64,000 nucleotides of DNA. Origin: Leptospira_A sp046736045 (GTDB taxonomy: Bacteria; Spirochaetota; Leptospiria; Leptospirales; Leptospiraceae). The position numbers were made by a program, and so were the translations under genes. Every line of letters starts with the position of its first letter. Within the stretch, counting starts at the first letter, position 1. The notes below the pieces were generated by a model that searched no databases, was not told where the DNA came from, and was given only the letters and a program-made list of their open reading frames with translations. The stretch is taken from assembly GCF_046736045.1 (NCBI RefSeq), contig NZ_CP177134.1:3472001-3536000 (forward strand), written 5' to 3'. This document shows positions 35,808 to 44,169 of this stretch, one piece after another.

Positions 35808-36628
35808 GCATTCGCCTTTAATTCGCTTAAGGATCTTTGATATGTATCCTCGTCTAACCTGGTATAATGCCAAATATTATCATCTTCCATAAAAGAAACA
35901 CCTTTTCCTTTTACGGTTCTCGCAATGATTGCCTTTGGTCTGGGATCGGAGCTTTGTGTTGCTTTGGAGTATACTTCTTCCAGTTCTTTTCTGGAATGAC
36001 CGTCACATTCCCAAGTTTCAAAATTAAAAGAGTTCAACTTGTCTGAAAAAGATTCACAATTTAAGACTTCATTGGCCCGACCCATAGCTTGAAAATCATT
36101 CGCATCAATGACTAAAATGAAATTTTTCAATTTCCAGTGAGCTGCAAATAATAAAGACTCCCAAACACTTCCTTCGTTCATCTCTCCATCACCTACAAAA
36201 CAAAACACTTTCCTGTTTTGTTTTTTCATATGGATTGCCAATGCATATCCGACAGATACGGTAACTCCGTGGCCCAAACTGCCGCCACTGACTTCGATAC
36301 CCGGAACATGAGAATCGGATAATCCCTTTAACAAACTTCCATCGGAAAAATAATTTTTGATATGAACTTCGTCCAAAACACCTAACTCATATAAGCAGGA
36401 ATAAACAGCCATGACTCCATGACCTTTGCTCAGACAAACAAGATCTCTCTCCGGGTTGTTTAAATCGGTTAAATCGACGGAAACAAATTTTTCGTATAAC
36501 ACAGCGAACAATTCAATCATGGAAAATGCGCATCCGATATGAACCGAATTTCCGTTTTTTGCCATTTGAATCACATTGATTCTAAGTTGCTCCGAAGAAA
36601 GAGGCTTGTTTAATATAGAAGGTTTCAT
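35804..36628 (-). CDS. Transketolase-like N-terminal subunit (TPP pyrophosphate-binding domain)
   Basis: A 274-residue protein matching the first third of transketolase. The TPP signature is present as 'VGDGEMNEGSVWESLLFAAH' continuing to an Asn in 'FILVIDANDFQAMG' (GDG-x-N type). Upstream motifs 'VHIGCAFSMIELFAVLYEKF', 'LVCLSKGHGVMAVYSCLYEL' and 'GSLGHGVTVSVGYALAIHMK' are typical. Alone it lacks the pyrimidine-binding domain, supplied by the next gene with which it overlaps by 4 bases. Its ATG (36628) touches the rfbH stop directly (TAAATG), so rfbH and both subunits are translated together. Split transketolases are known in sugar- and antibiotic-branch pathways and in ordinary carbon metabolism of some bacteria; context favours the former. 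Confidence 0.92.
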   Translation of the reverse strand: MKPSILNKPLSSEQLRINVIQMAKNGNSVHIGCAFSMIELFAVLYEKFVSVDLTDLNNPERDLVCLSKGHGVMAVYSCLYELGVLDEVHIKNYFSDGSLLKGLSDSHVPGIEVSGGSLGHGVTVSVGYALAIHMKKQNRKVFCFVGDGEMNEGSVWESLLFAAHWKLKNFILVIDANDFQAMGRANEVLNCESFSDKLNSFNFETWECDGHSRKELEEVYSKATQSSDPRPKAIIARTVKGKGVSFMEDDNIWHYTRLDEDTYQRSLSELKANA

Positions 36629-38236
36629 TTACTTTCCGACAAAAGTTCTGATCTTTTGAATGATAAAATCCAACATTTCAGGTTTCATTCCGGGATAAAC
36701 TCCAAGCCAGAATGTATCATTCATAACTTTGTCGGTGTTTTCCAGATTACCAATGACACGATAACCGGTTTTTTCCTTTCGCATTTCATCAAAAGCAGGA
36801 TGCCTTAAAAAATTTCCGGCAAAGAGCATCCTTGTTTGAATGCCCGCAGCTTCGAGATAATCAACGATTTCCCTGCGTTTGAATTTCACACCATCTTGAA
36901 TCGTAAGTAAAAAACCGAACCAGGATGGTTCGGAGTTAGGCGTAGGTTCCGGCAAAATAAAAAATTCGGAAAGATCATCCAAACCTTTTCTAAGGGTATT
37001 CCAGTTTTTCGCCCTTGCTGCAACGAACGAAGGAACTTTCTTTAATTGAGCGCAACCGATCGCCGCCTGCATATCGGTAACTTTCAGATTGTAACCGAAA
37101 TGTGAATAAATGTATTTGTGATCGTATCCGTCGGGAAGTTCGCCTAACTCCCAGTTAAATCGTTTACCACAAGTATTGTCTTTACCGGAAGGACACCAAC
37201 AATCTCTTCCCCAATCCCGGATGGACTCGGCAACTTTTTTCAGGCGGCTGCTATGCATGTACACAGCACCTCCCTCTCCCATCGTCATATGATGCGGAGG
37301 ATAAAAACTGGAAGTTCCTATATCTCCGATGGTTCCCGTATTTTTCCATTCACCGTTATAAAAATACCTGCTTCCTAACGCGTCGCAATTGTCTTCGATC
37401 AGCCAAAGATTGTGTTTTATGCAAAAATCTTTCACTGCCTGCAAATCAAAAGGATTCCCTAATGTATGTGCGATCATTACCGCTTTTGTTTTAGGAGAAA
37501 GAGCTTCTTCCAATCGACTCACATCAACATTGTATGTGGGAAACGTAATATCCAAAAATACGGGAATAGCTCCATACTGAATCGCAGGAACAACTGTAGT
37601 GGGAAATCCTGCCGCTACGGTAATCAACTCATCACCTTTTTTAAACTGCCTGTCTTTCAATGAAGGCGAAGTGATCGTATTGAATGCCACCAGGTTTGCG
37701 GAAGAACCGGAATTCACCAAAATCGCATTTTTAACACCGATTAGTCGGGCAAATCCTCTTTCGAATTCATCCGCATATCTTCCCGTTGTTAACCAAAATT
37801 CAAGAGAGGAGTCGATTAGATTTGTAATCTCGTCTTCATCAAAAACTCTTCCTGCGTAAGTGACCCGAGAAACCCCAGGAACAAATTCCGCAGTTTGTTT
37901 CGGCAAATGAACCGCGCGGTAATGTTGTTTCGAATATTTGATCGCGAGTTCTTTGAAGATGATGCCGAGATACTCTTCTTTTACGGAAGCAACTTCGCTT
38001 GAAATGGAATCCGTTTTTAAATATACGGTCCGACTCAAATCAACATACATTCCGGAATCGATTGTTCCCGATTGCAAATCATTTGAACCGATCGTAACGG
38101 AATTTTCCGTTTGATTTGTTTTTAAATGATAAACTTCAAATTCGGAATTGGAATCGGGATCGGTGGTTGCAATCACATAAGACTGCGATGATCCTGAATT
38201 GTTTTTTTGTACTAAAATTTTTGCACGAGTTTGCAT
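36629..38236 (-). CDS. rfbH: CDP-4-keto-6-deoxyglucose-3-dehydrase E1 (RfbH) with extra N-terminal domain
   Basis: A 535-residue PLP (PMP) and [2Fe-2S] enzyme that removes the C3 hydroxyl of CDP-4-keto-6-deoxyglucose. The aminotransferase fold has His in place of the usual PLP lysine ('FYPPHHMTMGEGGAVYM', about 310-325), and the iron-sulphur cysteines lie in 'RDCWCPSGKDNTCGKRFNW' (about 345-360), as in Yersinia/Salmonella E1. The conserved core starts near residue 97 ('IFKELAIKYSKQHYRAV'); residues 1-95 are extra compared with the usual ~437-residue enzyme. This extension ('QTRAKILVQKNN', 'FEVYHLKTNQ', 'GMYVDLSRTVYLKTDSI') is beta-prone. ATG 38236 is used; the frame is open and the gap to rfbG is only 33 bases, which supports the extension being real. 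No E3 reductase partner is in the window. Confidence 0.95.
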   Translation of the reverse strand: MQTRAKILVQKNNSGSSQSYVIATTDPDSNSEFEVYHLKTNQTENSVTIGSNDLQSGTIDSGMYVDLSRTVYLKTDSISSEVASVKEEYLGIIFKELAIKYSKQHYRAVHLPKQTAEFVPGVSRVTYAGRVFDEDEITNLIDSSLEFWLTTGRYADEFERGFARLIGVKNAILVNSGSSANLVAFNTITSPSLKDRQFKKGDELITVAAGFPTTVVPAIQYGAIPVFLDITFPTYNVDVSRLEEALSPKTKAVMIAHTLGNPFDLQAVKDFCIKHNLWLIEDNCDALGSRYFYNGEWKNTGTIGDIGTSSFYPPHHMTMGEGGAVYMHSSRLKKVAESIRDWGRDCWCPSGKDNTCGKRFNWELGELPDGYDHKYIYSHFGYNLKVTDMQAAIGCAQLKKVPSFVAARAKNWNTLRKGLDDLSEFFILPEPTPNSEPSWFGFLLTIQDGVKFKRREIVDYLEAAGIQTRMLFAGNFLRHPAFDEMRKEKTGYRVIGNLENTDKVMNDTFWLGVYPGMKPEMLDFIIQKIRTFVGK

Positions 38237-38269
38237 TGATGATAACCTAAACGGATTTTAATTTATGAT

Positions 38270-39388
38270 TTATAATGACTGAGAAGAACTAACATACTCA
38301 CTTATCTGACGAATGCATACCGAATCTATTTTTTCCTGACTCAAATAACATTCCGTCCAATCGATGATCTTACCTAATGCAGTATCCAAATTCCAACGGG
38401 GACTCCAGCCCAACATCGACTTTGCTTTGGAGATATCAAGTTTAAGATAGTTTGCCTCATGAGGATGAGGACCTTTATCTATTTCAAATCCGGGGAAATG
38501 CAAAGGGGATTTTTTGTCATTCCCGCCGTTTGAAGAAATTTTCCCATTCAAAATTTCCACGATGGAAAGCACCGATTTCGCATCACCTTCGTTCGGGCCG
38601 AAGTTCCAACCATCAATGAAATTTATATCCTGGCTGTACAATTTTTCCGCAAGTTCCAAATAACCGCTCAAAGGTTCCAATACATGTTGCCATGGGCGGA
38701 TCGAATTCGGATTACGAATCTGAAGTTTTTTATTTTCGATGATGGATCTGATGATGTCAGGAATCAATCTATCCGAAGCGAAGTCACCGCCACCGATCAC
38801 ATTCCCTGCTCTTGCAGTTGCAATCGCCAATCCATGTTCTTTAATTTTTTCAGGATGAAAGTATGAATTTCTGTAAGCGGAAGTTACCAATTCCGAACAT
38901 GCCTTGCTGTTGGAATAAGGATCGTATCCGCCTAAGGTTTCATTTTCCCGATAACCCCAGGACCATTCCTTATTTTCATATACTTTATCGGTTGTTACAT
39001 TTACGAATGCTTTGACATTCTGCCCCGATGTCCGAACTGCTTCCAATATATTTACAGTTCCCATTACGTTCACTGCGTAAGTATCTACAGGTATCTTGTA
39101 AGAATCTCTTACCAAAGGCTGTGCCGCCATATGAATGATAATATCCGGTTTTGCAATTTTAATCGCATCTCTCAGTCTATCCAAATCACGAATATCGGCA
39201 ATCACCGAATTTTCGATTACAGATTGTACGGATGCTATCGAAAACAAAGAAGGGTTAGTTGGTGCATCCAAGGCATAACCGGTAACCTTCGCATTCAACG
39301 ATGATAGCCAAAGCGAAAGCCAAGAACCTTTAAAGCCGGTATGACCTGTTAAAAAAACAGATTTCCCTTTCCAAAAATCTTGATTCAA
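38270..39388 (-). CDS. rfbG: CDP-glucose 4,6-dehydratase
   Basis: A 372-residue extended SDR that converts CDP-glucose to CDP-4-keto-6-deoxyglucose. Cofactor loop 'SVFLTGHTGFKGSWLSLWL' (about 10-28), 'IHMAAQPLVRDSYKIPVDTY', 'FVNVTTDKVYENKEW', and the Tyr/Lys pair in 'YDPYSNSKACSELVTSAYR' are diagnostic of RfbG. The open frame goes back to TTG 39424, but the start is placed at TTG 39388. The conserved N-terminus of the family (x-N-x-x-FW-x-GK) begins there, GGAAGG lies about 8 bases ahead, and the TTG overlaps the rfbF stop as TTGA, a non-ATG version of the common ATGA coupling. It is the second enzyme of the CDP-sugar cassette. Confidence 0.95.
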   Translation of the reverse strand: MNQDFWKGKSVFLTGHTGFKGSWLSLWLSSLNAKVTGYALDAPTNPSLFSIASVQSVIENSVIADIRDLDRLRDAIKIAKPDIIIHMAAQPLVRDSYKIPVDTYAVNVMGTVNILEAVRTSGQNVKAFVNVTTDKVYENKEWSWGYRENETLGGYDPYSNSKACSELVTSAYRNSYFHPEKIKEHGLAIATARAGNVIGGGDFASDRLIPDIIRSIIENKKLQIRNPNSIRPWQHVLEPLSGYLELAEKLYSQDINFIDGWNFGPNEGDAKSVLSIVEILNGKISSNGGNDKKSPLHFPGFEIDKGPHPHEANYLKLDISKAKSMLGWSPRWNLDTALGKIIDWTECYLSQEKIDSVCIRQISEYVSSSQSL

Positions 39389-40161
39389 GTCCAAACCTTC
39401 CAAGGAGCTTTTCCCGATTGCCAAAGTCCTTCCAGATGCATTTTGTCCCTAATGGTATCCATTGGTTGCCAAAAATCATCATGTTTATAAGAAAACAAAT
39501 TTCCCGAATTGGAAAGACTTTCCAGAGGCTCTTTTTCCAAAACAGTCTTGTCACCTTCAATCAAATCGAAAATGGAAGGTTCCAATACCATAAATCCTCC
39601 ATTCACCCAGCCGGATTCACCCTTCGGCTTTTCTTTAAAGCCTGTTACACTATTGTTTTCGGTGATTTCCAATGCCCCAAAACGACCGCTAGGTTGAATT
39701 GCAGTCAGGGTAGCTGCCTTTCCGTGATTTTTATGAAATGCAAGCAGCTTCGGAAGATCAACATTCGAAACACCATCTCCGTAAGTTAACATAAAAGTTT
39801 CATTGTCGATGTAATCCCGAATCCGTTTCACCCTTCCCCCGGTCATAGTGTCCAGTCCGGTGTTTACCAAAGTCACTTTCCATGGTTCCGCTTTATGAAT
39901 GTGGGTGGTCATTCTGTTCGAATCTCTGAAATCAAAAGTCACATCCGATTCATGCAAAAAATAATTGGCGAAATATTCCTTAATCGCATACGCTTTGTAG
40001 CCGAGACAAACTACAAAATCATTAAAACCATAATGCGAATATATTTTCATGATATGCCAAAGAATCGGTCTCTCTCCGATCTCGATCATTGGTTTCGGTT
40101 TTAAATGTGACTCTTCGCTGATACGGGTTCCGTAACCGCCCGCCAATATAACTACTTTCAT
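39385..40161 (-). CDS. rfbF: Glucose-1-phosphate cytidylyltransferase
   Basis: A 258-residue nucleotidyltransferase that makes CDP-glucose from CTP and glucose-1-phosphate. The N-terminus 'VVILAGGYGTRISEESHLKP' carries the G-x-G-T-R signature and the catalytic lysine follows in 'KPKPMIEIGERPILWHIMK'. 'MLTYGDGVSNVDLPKLLAFH' holds the metal-binding Asp, and 'GWVNGGFMVLEPSIFDLIEG' the sugar site. Length and motifs match RfbF of Salmonella and Yersinia. It is the first gene of the set rfbF-rfbG-rfbH-transketolase-SDR, each coupled by overlap or very short gaps. The roughly 100-base region upstream is AT-rich, with no promoter I can defend. Confidence 0.97.
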   Translation of the reverse strand: MKVVILAGGYGTRISEESHLKPKPMIEIGERPILWHIMKIYSHYGFNDFVVCLGYKAYAIKEYFANYFLHESDVTFDFRDSNRMTTHIHKAEPWKVTLVNTGLDTMTGGRVKRIRDYIDNETFMLTYGDGVSNVDLPKLLAFHKNHGKAATLTAIQPSGRFGALEITENNSVTGFKEKPKGESGWVNGGFMVLEPSIFDLIEGDKTVLEKEPLESLSNSGNLFSYKHDDFWQPMDTIRDKMHLEGLWQSGKAPWKVWT

Positions 40162-40274
40162 ATGAATACTACCAATTTTATTCCCTTTTTCACTAAACCA
40201 ACAAAAATCCGTGCTCCCGAAAAAATATTTGAAAGTAAAGCCTGAGCATAAAAATAAAAACTAATCGAGCTTTC

Positions 40275-42029
40275 TCAAAAATAAAGAAAAGCCCTGCCCT
40301 TGCATGACGACACTATAACCATCCAATATCTCAAAACGATCGGATATAACAAATCGACGTGGCTTACCCTTACTCCAATTTGAGTCAATTGCCAAGTCAA
40401 AGGGTAGTCCCATGAATCACCGTGCAATGCAAGTCCTACATCCTTGATTTTATTCTTTTTTACATAATCAACAAAACTGCTATAAAGAAATCTTATTTCG
40501 CTTTTCCCATTAAAATAATGCCATTCACGAGCAAACGATTTGCCGAAAAGAACGAATGGACGGTTCACATTCGAGGCAAGAGTCATCCAAGATTGAGCAA
40601 TCATAAACAAGATAGGAAGATAAAATAAGAAACGGAATTTTCTAAAATTAATTTCCGGCAATGCAAAAACCAATAAAGCCGACGAGTAGAAAAAAGGAAG
40701 CTGCAAACGGGAAATCCACGGCTGATCTTTTACCATAAAATGGAAAAAAAACCATGAAAGACAAATTCCGATAAATAATTCAGAATGATCTTTTTTCTTC
40801 TTTTTTAATCTAAAGAAGAGCTGAATAAAACAAAAAAACAAAACAATTGAAAATTGTATCGGGTTTCCAATATAATCTTCGTTAAATTGATACACATTTG
40901 TGCAAACATCAGTTTGCTTTGTTTTATAAGGATTCCCTGTCTTTAAATTCAAATAATCGTATACATCGGTTTCACAAAGAGAACTGACAGGTGAATGATA
41001 GAACATACCTTTTAATGAATTCGCAAATCGGATTTCGAAATCGTCTTCCGAAGAAAAAATCTCAGACCTATTGCCGGTCAGGCTTCCGGATTGTTTATAT
41101 TTTCTATACACATCCGGACCCAAGATAACCAATCCAATCAATATTGAAATAAAAAACAATTTTATGTTTTCCACAATATTCACTCTTTCCTCTTTTCTTA
41201 AAAAATATTTACCGAGGTGAAATATGGAAGAAAGAATAAAAAAGAATGCAAATATTATCGTTGTAGGCTTAGCAAGATAAGCGGAAAAAATAGAAATAGA
41301 ATAAGAAAGAAGCAAAATCCATTTGTGTTCTGGAAAATCAGTTCTTTCCAACAGTTTCTTCAGGAGAAAATGATTTCCAATAATAGATAAACAAAAAACG
41401 GACGCAACCAAATCATTCTGAGTACTTGTAGCCTGCAAAATACCCATCGGAATGGATGCGGCAAAAACTACAGCAAATAACTTCTGATTTATGTTTGCAT
41501 GAAACATACTGCCAATCATGAATATGAGTAAAATACAATAAGCCCAAGAAATGCTTTGAATCAAATTTGCAAATATATCCGATTGAAAAATAATCTGAGG
41601 TATCAATATTAAAAATTCCGCGCCGGGATTCATAATATTCTGCCGATCAATATGAGAAAAATAATATTCAACGGACTGATTCTGTATCCAATGGGCAACC
41701 CTTGCCATATGATATGTCATACTGTCCCAATTATTCGGAGGATAAAGAAGAGATAGATATAATATTGTTACAAACAAGGGGAAAACAAAAAAAAACAACT
41801 CCAAGCGGTATAAATTCTTCCGAATAACAGTCACTATACTCTTTTGGTTTCTATATATAAAGTAAAGAAAGGGAAACTGAAACACTAAAACCCAAAGGCT
41901 TGTCACAGCTGAAAAATAAGATAATACATTCAGAATACCGGCTTCATAAAAAAGAATAAAAGCCGGCAGGTTTAACAGTATTATAATACCGGAAAATTCA
42001 CTTGAAATGGTTCGATTTTTTATAAGCAT
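40275..42029 (-). CDS. Polytopic GT-C-like glycosyltransferase, C-terminus probably frameshifted
   Basis: A 584-residue membrane protein with about 11 helices. 'YPPNNWDSMTYHMARVAHWI' after the third helix, 'IMNPGAEFLILIPQII' and 'TSTQNDLVASVFCLSIIGNH' are shared in spacing with the protein encoded at 44170-46515, so both are one GT-C subfamily. As written the last 25 codons ('LLYPIVLRYWMVIV...') look unnatural. Adding one T to the T-run at 40351-40353 (read on the minus strand) after Asp559 switches to a frame reading 'FVISDRFEILDGYSVVMQG', then ends at 40261 after 'FLRKLD', giving 589 residues. I think a one-base deletion, in the genome or in sequencing, has altered the tail. The substrate is unknown. 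Confidence 0.75.
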   Translation of the reverse strand: MLIKNRTISSEFSGIIILLNLPAFILFYEAGILNVLSYFSAVTSLWVLVFQFPFLYFIYRNQKSIVTVIRKNLYRLELFFFVFPLFVTILYLSLLYPPNNWDSMTYHMARVAHWIQNQSVEYYFSHIDRQNIMNPGAEFLILIPQIIFQSDIFANLIQSISWAYCILLIFMIGSMFHANINQKLFAVVFAASIPMGILQATSTQNDLVASVFCLSIIGNHFLLKKLLERTDFPEHKWILLLSYSISIFSAYLAKPTTIIFAFFFILSSIFHLGKYFLRKEERVNIVENIKLFFISILIGLVILGPDVYRKYKQSGSLTGNRSEIFSSEDDFEIRFANSLKGMFYHSPVSSLCETDVYDYLNLKTGNPYKTKQTDVCTNVYQFNEDYIGNPIQFSIVLFFCFIQLFFRLKKKKKDHSELFIGICLSWFFFHFMVKDQPWISRLQLPFFYSSALLVFALPEINFRKFRFLFYLPILFMIAQSWMTLASNVNRPFVLFGKSFAREWHYFNGKSEIRFLYSSFVDYVKKNKIKDVGLALHGDSWDYPLTWQLTQIGVRVSHVDLLYPIVLRYWMVIVSSCKGRAFLYF

Positions 42030-42055
42030 ACTTTTTCTTATGTAATAACTATCAG

Positions 42056-44149
42056 TTATTGTTCAACGGTAATAACCGGATTACCGATTAACAAAAAACA
42101 GACATTTCTACCATCCGCAAGTTTGGTTGGTTCGGAAAAAGATAAAAATTCGATTTCATTCACTTCTTGATATAAACTAATATTCCAAACCAAGTCCTGA
42201 TAGCCATCTACCCTAAAAACACTAGATACTTTTTTTCTTAAATCGACCGGCTTTCCATTTACTTTCAATTGTAAGTCTCTAGTTCGGTTGGCAGTAGAAA
42301 TGGAAATTTTCAATTTTACCGTCACCGGCTTTTTGCCGAGTTTGGTTAATGTAGCTTTGGACAACGTGCCCAAGTATCTGGCAAAATAATCCGTTCCGTT
42401 CGAATGAATTGTTTCCGTAGTGAAAATACCTTCAATAAATTCGAAGCGAATGACGTTTTTCTGTGAGTGTTGATTCAAATTAAAGTCATATAACTTAAAA
42501 CCGAATTTATCTTTATAAATAGGTAATTTATCTGCAAAGTCTTCTTCAGAAACATAATAAAACCGATTCGTTTGGTTTATATCTATATCAGCATAAGAAC
42601 TTTCGTTTATATAATAAGGAAAATAAAAGAGGGTAAAATAATAATCAAAGAAAGTTTTTTTCAGTTTAGGGTCGATGTAAGTATGGACATCCCCTTCTTT
42701 ATTAATCGAATATAAAGTTTTGGAAATTCCATTATGACTTCCAATAGAAAGGTAATTCGATACGCTCCAGTATCCCAAGGAAGCACAATTTGCAAAAAAA
42801 TAAACAATGAGAATGACGCAGATCCCGAACTTTTTGGAAAAAATCGCTTTTTTCGAATAAACATAAAAGAATACAGGAATGATCATCAAAAGATAAAATA
42901 CCGCATTTGAAACCAACGAAACCAATTTAATTGAAAAAAGAGGCTTCAAGAAAGGTATAAATTCCCATCCGGCAAACGAACCCATAAATAAAATCAAAGA
43001 GTCTGGAAAATGACACCCTAAACTATATGGAGCATTCGTAAGAAACATAAAGAAACACACCAACAAGAACGACTTGAAAGAATTAGTTGCAATCAAGTGA
43101 ATATAACGAAGAGCAATAAATACGAAAAAAATCACATAGGGAGCAAGGTATCTATTCCAAGTTAAATCAGTCCCTCCCCAAAAAGCCGAGGTTAGTAAAA
43201 TGATGGAAAGCGAAGAACCTATGGCGACAAAAAAGGAAAATAGAAAAAACAGATCCCGCATAAGCAATGTTGGACGAAGAAAAACGATTATAACGGAAAA
43301 AATCGTAGTGCCGACAAGAGAAGCTGTCAAATAATACTTTATGCAATTAAATAACCAATGTGCGTGGTGATCAAAATCCGCGTTATCAGTAAAAATTTTA
43401 GTTATAACGGAAGGATCAAAATAGCTACCGACTCCATACTTATAATCAACGAAAAAATGTTCATAAACTTTCCAGGAACCGAAAACAAATATTAAAACTG
43501 CCAAACCTGCAGAATATCTGCTTAAAAGCGCGAGGTTTAATTTTCTACCGCGAAATGAATCAACCAGAATATCAATGGCGGCAATTATTATATAAGCAAT
43601 AACAAGTGTATTTGATGCAGTCCGAATTAATAATGAAAGTCCGAGAAAAAACCCGCTATATAAATAAGAAGATAAATTTCGTTTTTCAAAAGAGATCAAT
43701 AAAAAGTAAGTAAAAGATAATAATACGGGGAGATAGAGTGCTTCCGATAAAAACATGGAAACATATGGCAACAAATAAGGAGATAAAGACAAAACTATTG
43801 AAAAAGAATTGAGGTATTTGTTCGATACTTGCGAGTAATCTTTTAAAATTGATCGAATCGGAAAAAAAATCAAAGAATAAAGAAATACATTAGTTAATAA
43901 AATAATCCGATGAGTTATCTCCGGATCTTTAAATAAATATCCAATACTCATGAAAACGGAATACAGAGGAGGATATATGTAAAAACCTCCATCCAAATCA
44001 AAGCTTCCTTCAAATGCGATATGTTTGGCTCTCTCCGCAAAAAGGTAAGTATCTCCCATAAACACCACCGGTCCGGTTACAAAGGCGTAAGCCAAAGCCG
44101 ATCCGAAGACAATTATATATGATAAACCTATTCTTAAATTAAATTTCAT
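42056..44149 (-). CDS. Polytopic GT-C-like glycosyltransferase with periplasmic C-terminal domain
   Basis: A 697-residue membrane protein. Helix 1 is followed by 'VVFMGDTYLFAERAKHIAF', with the Gly-Asp typical of the catalytic loop of GT-C enzymes, and 'GGFYIYPPLYSVFMSIGYL'. About 12 helices extend to about residue 460. The last 210 residues are soluble and beta-rich ('TKLGKKPVTVKLKISISTAN', 'LQLKVNGKPVDLRKKVS', 'NISLYQEVNEIEFLSF'), like a carbohydrate-binding or sandwich module on the periplasmic side. It sits 20 bases after the next GT-C gene, and 26 bases before another, forming a run of three. No named relative recognised; the sugar is unknown. Confidence 0.75.
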   Translation of the reverse strand: MKFNLRIGLSYIIVFGSALAYAFVTGPVVFMGDTYLFAERAKHIAFEGSFDLDGGFYIYPPLYSVFMSIGYLFKDPEITHRIILLTNVFLYSLIFFPIRSILKDYSQVSNKYLNSFSIVLSLSPYLLPYVSMFLSEALYLPVLLSFTYFLLISFEKRNLSSYLYSGFFLGLSLLIRTASNTLVIAYIIIAAIDILVDSFRGRKLNLALLSRYSAGLAVLIFVFGSWKVYEHFFVDYKYGVGSYFDPSVITKIFTDNADFDHHAHWLFNCIKYYLTASLVGTTIFSVIIVFLRPTLLMRDLFFLFSFFVAIGSSLSIILLTSAFWGGTDLTWNRYLAPYVIFFVFIALRYIHLIATNSFKSFLLVCFFMFLTNAPYSLGCHFPDSLILFMGSFAGWEFIPFLKPLFSIKLVSLVSNAVFYLLMIIPVFFYVYSKKAIFSKKFGICVILIVYFFANCASLGYWSVSNYLSIGSHNGISKTLYSINKEGDVHTYIDPKLKKTFFDYYFTLFYFPYYINESSYADIDINQTNRFYYVSEEDFADKLPIYKDKFGFKLYDFNLNQHSQKNVIRFEFIEGIFTTETIHSNGTDYFARYLGTLSKATLTKLGKKPVTVKLKISISTANRTRDLQLKVNGKPVDLRKKVSSVFRVDGYQDLVWNISLYQEVNEIEFLSFSEPTKLADGRNVCFLLIGNPVITVEQ

Positions 44150-44169
44150 TATTAAGTGAATGCAAGATA

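Noticed and set aside
35808..35873. TTG start extending the transketolase C-subunit by 22 residues
   Set aside because: It would lie deep in the N-subunit gene; ATG 35807 gives an ATGA overlap and a Shine-Dalgarno-like AAAGG.
37951..38236. N-terminal part of RfbH as a free MazF/PemK toxin of a toxin-antitoxin pair
   Set aside because: It is in frame with RfbH, has no separate stop or antitoxin gene, and the resemblance is faint.
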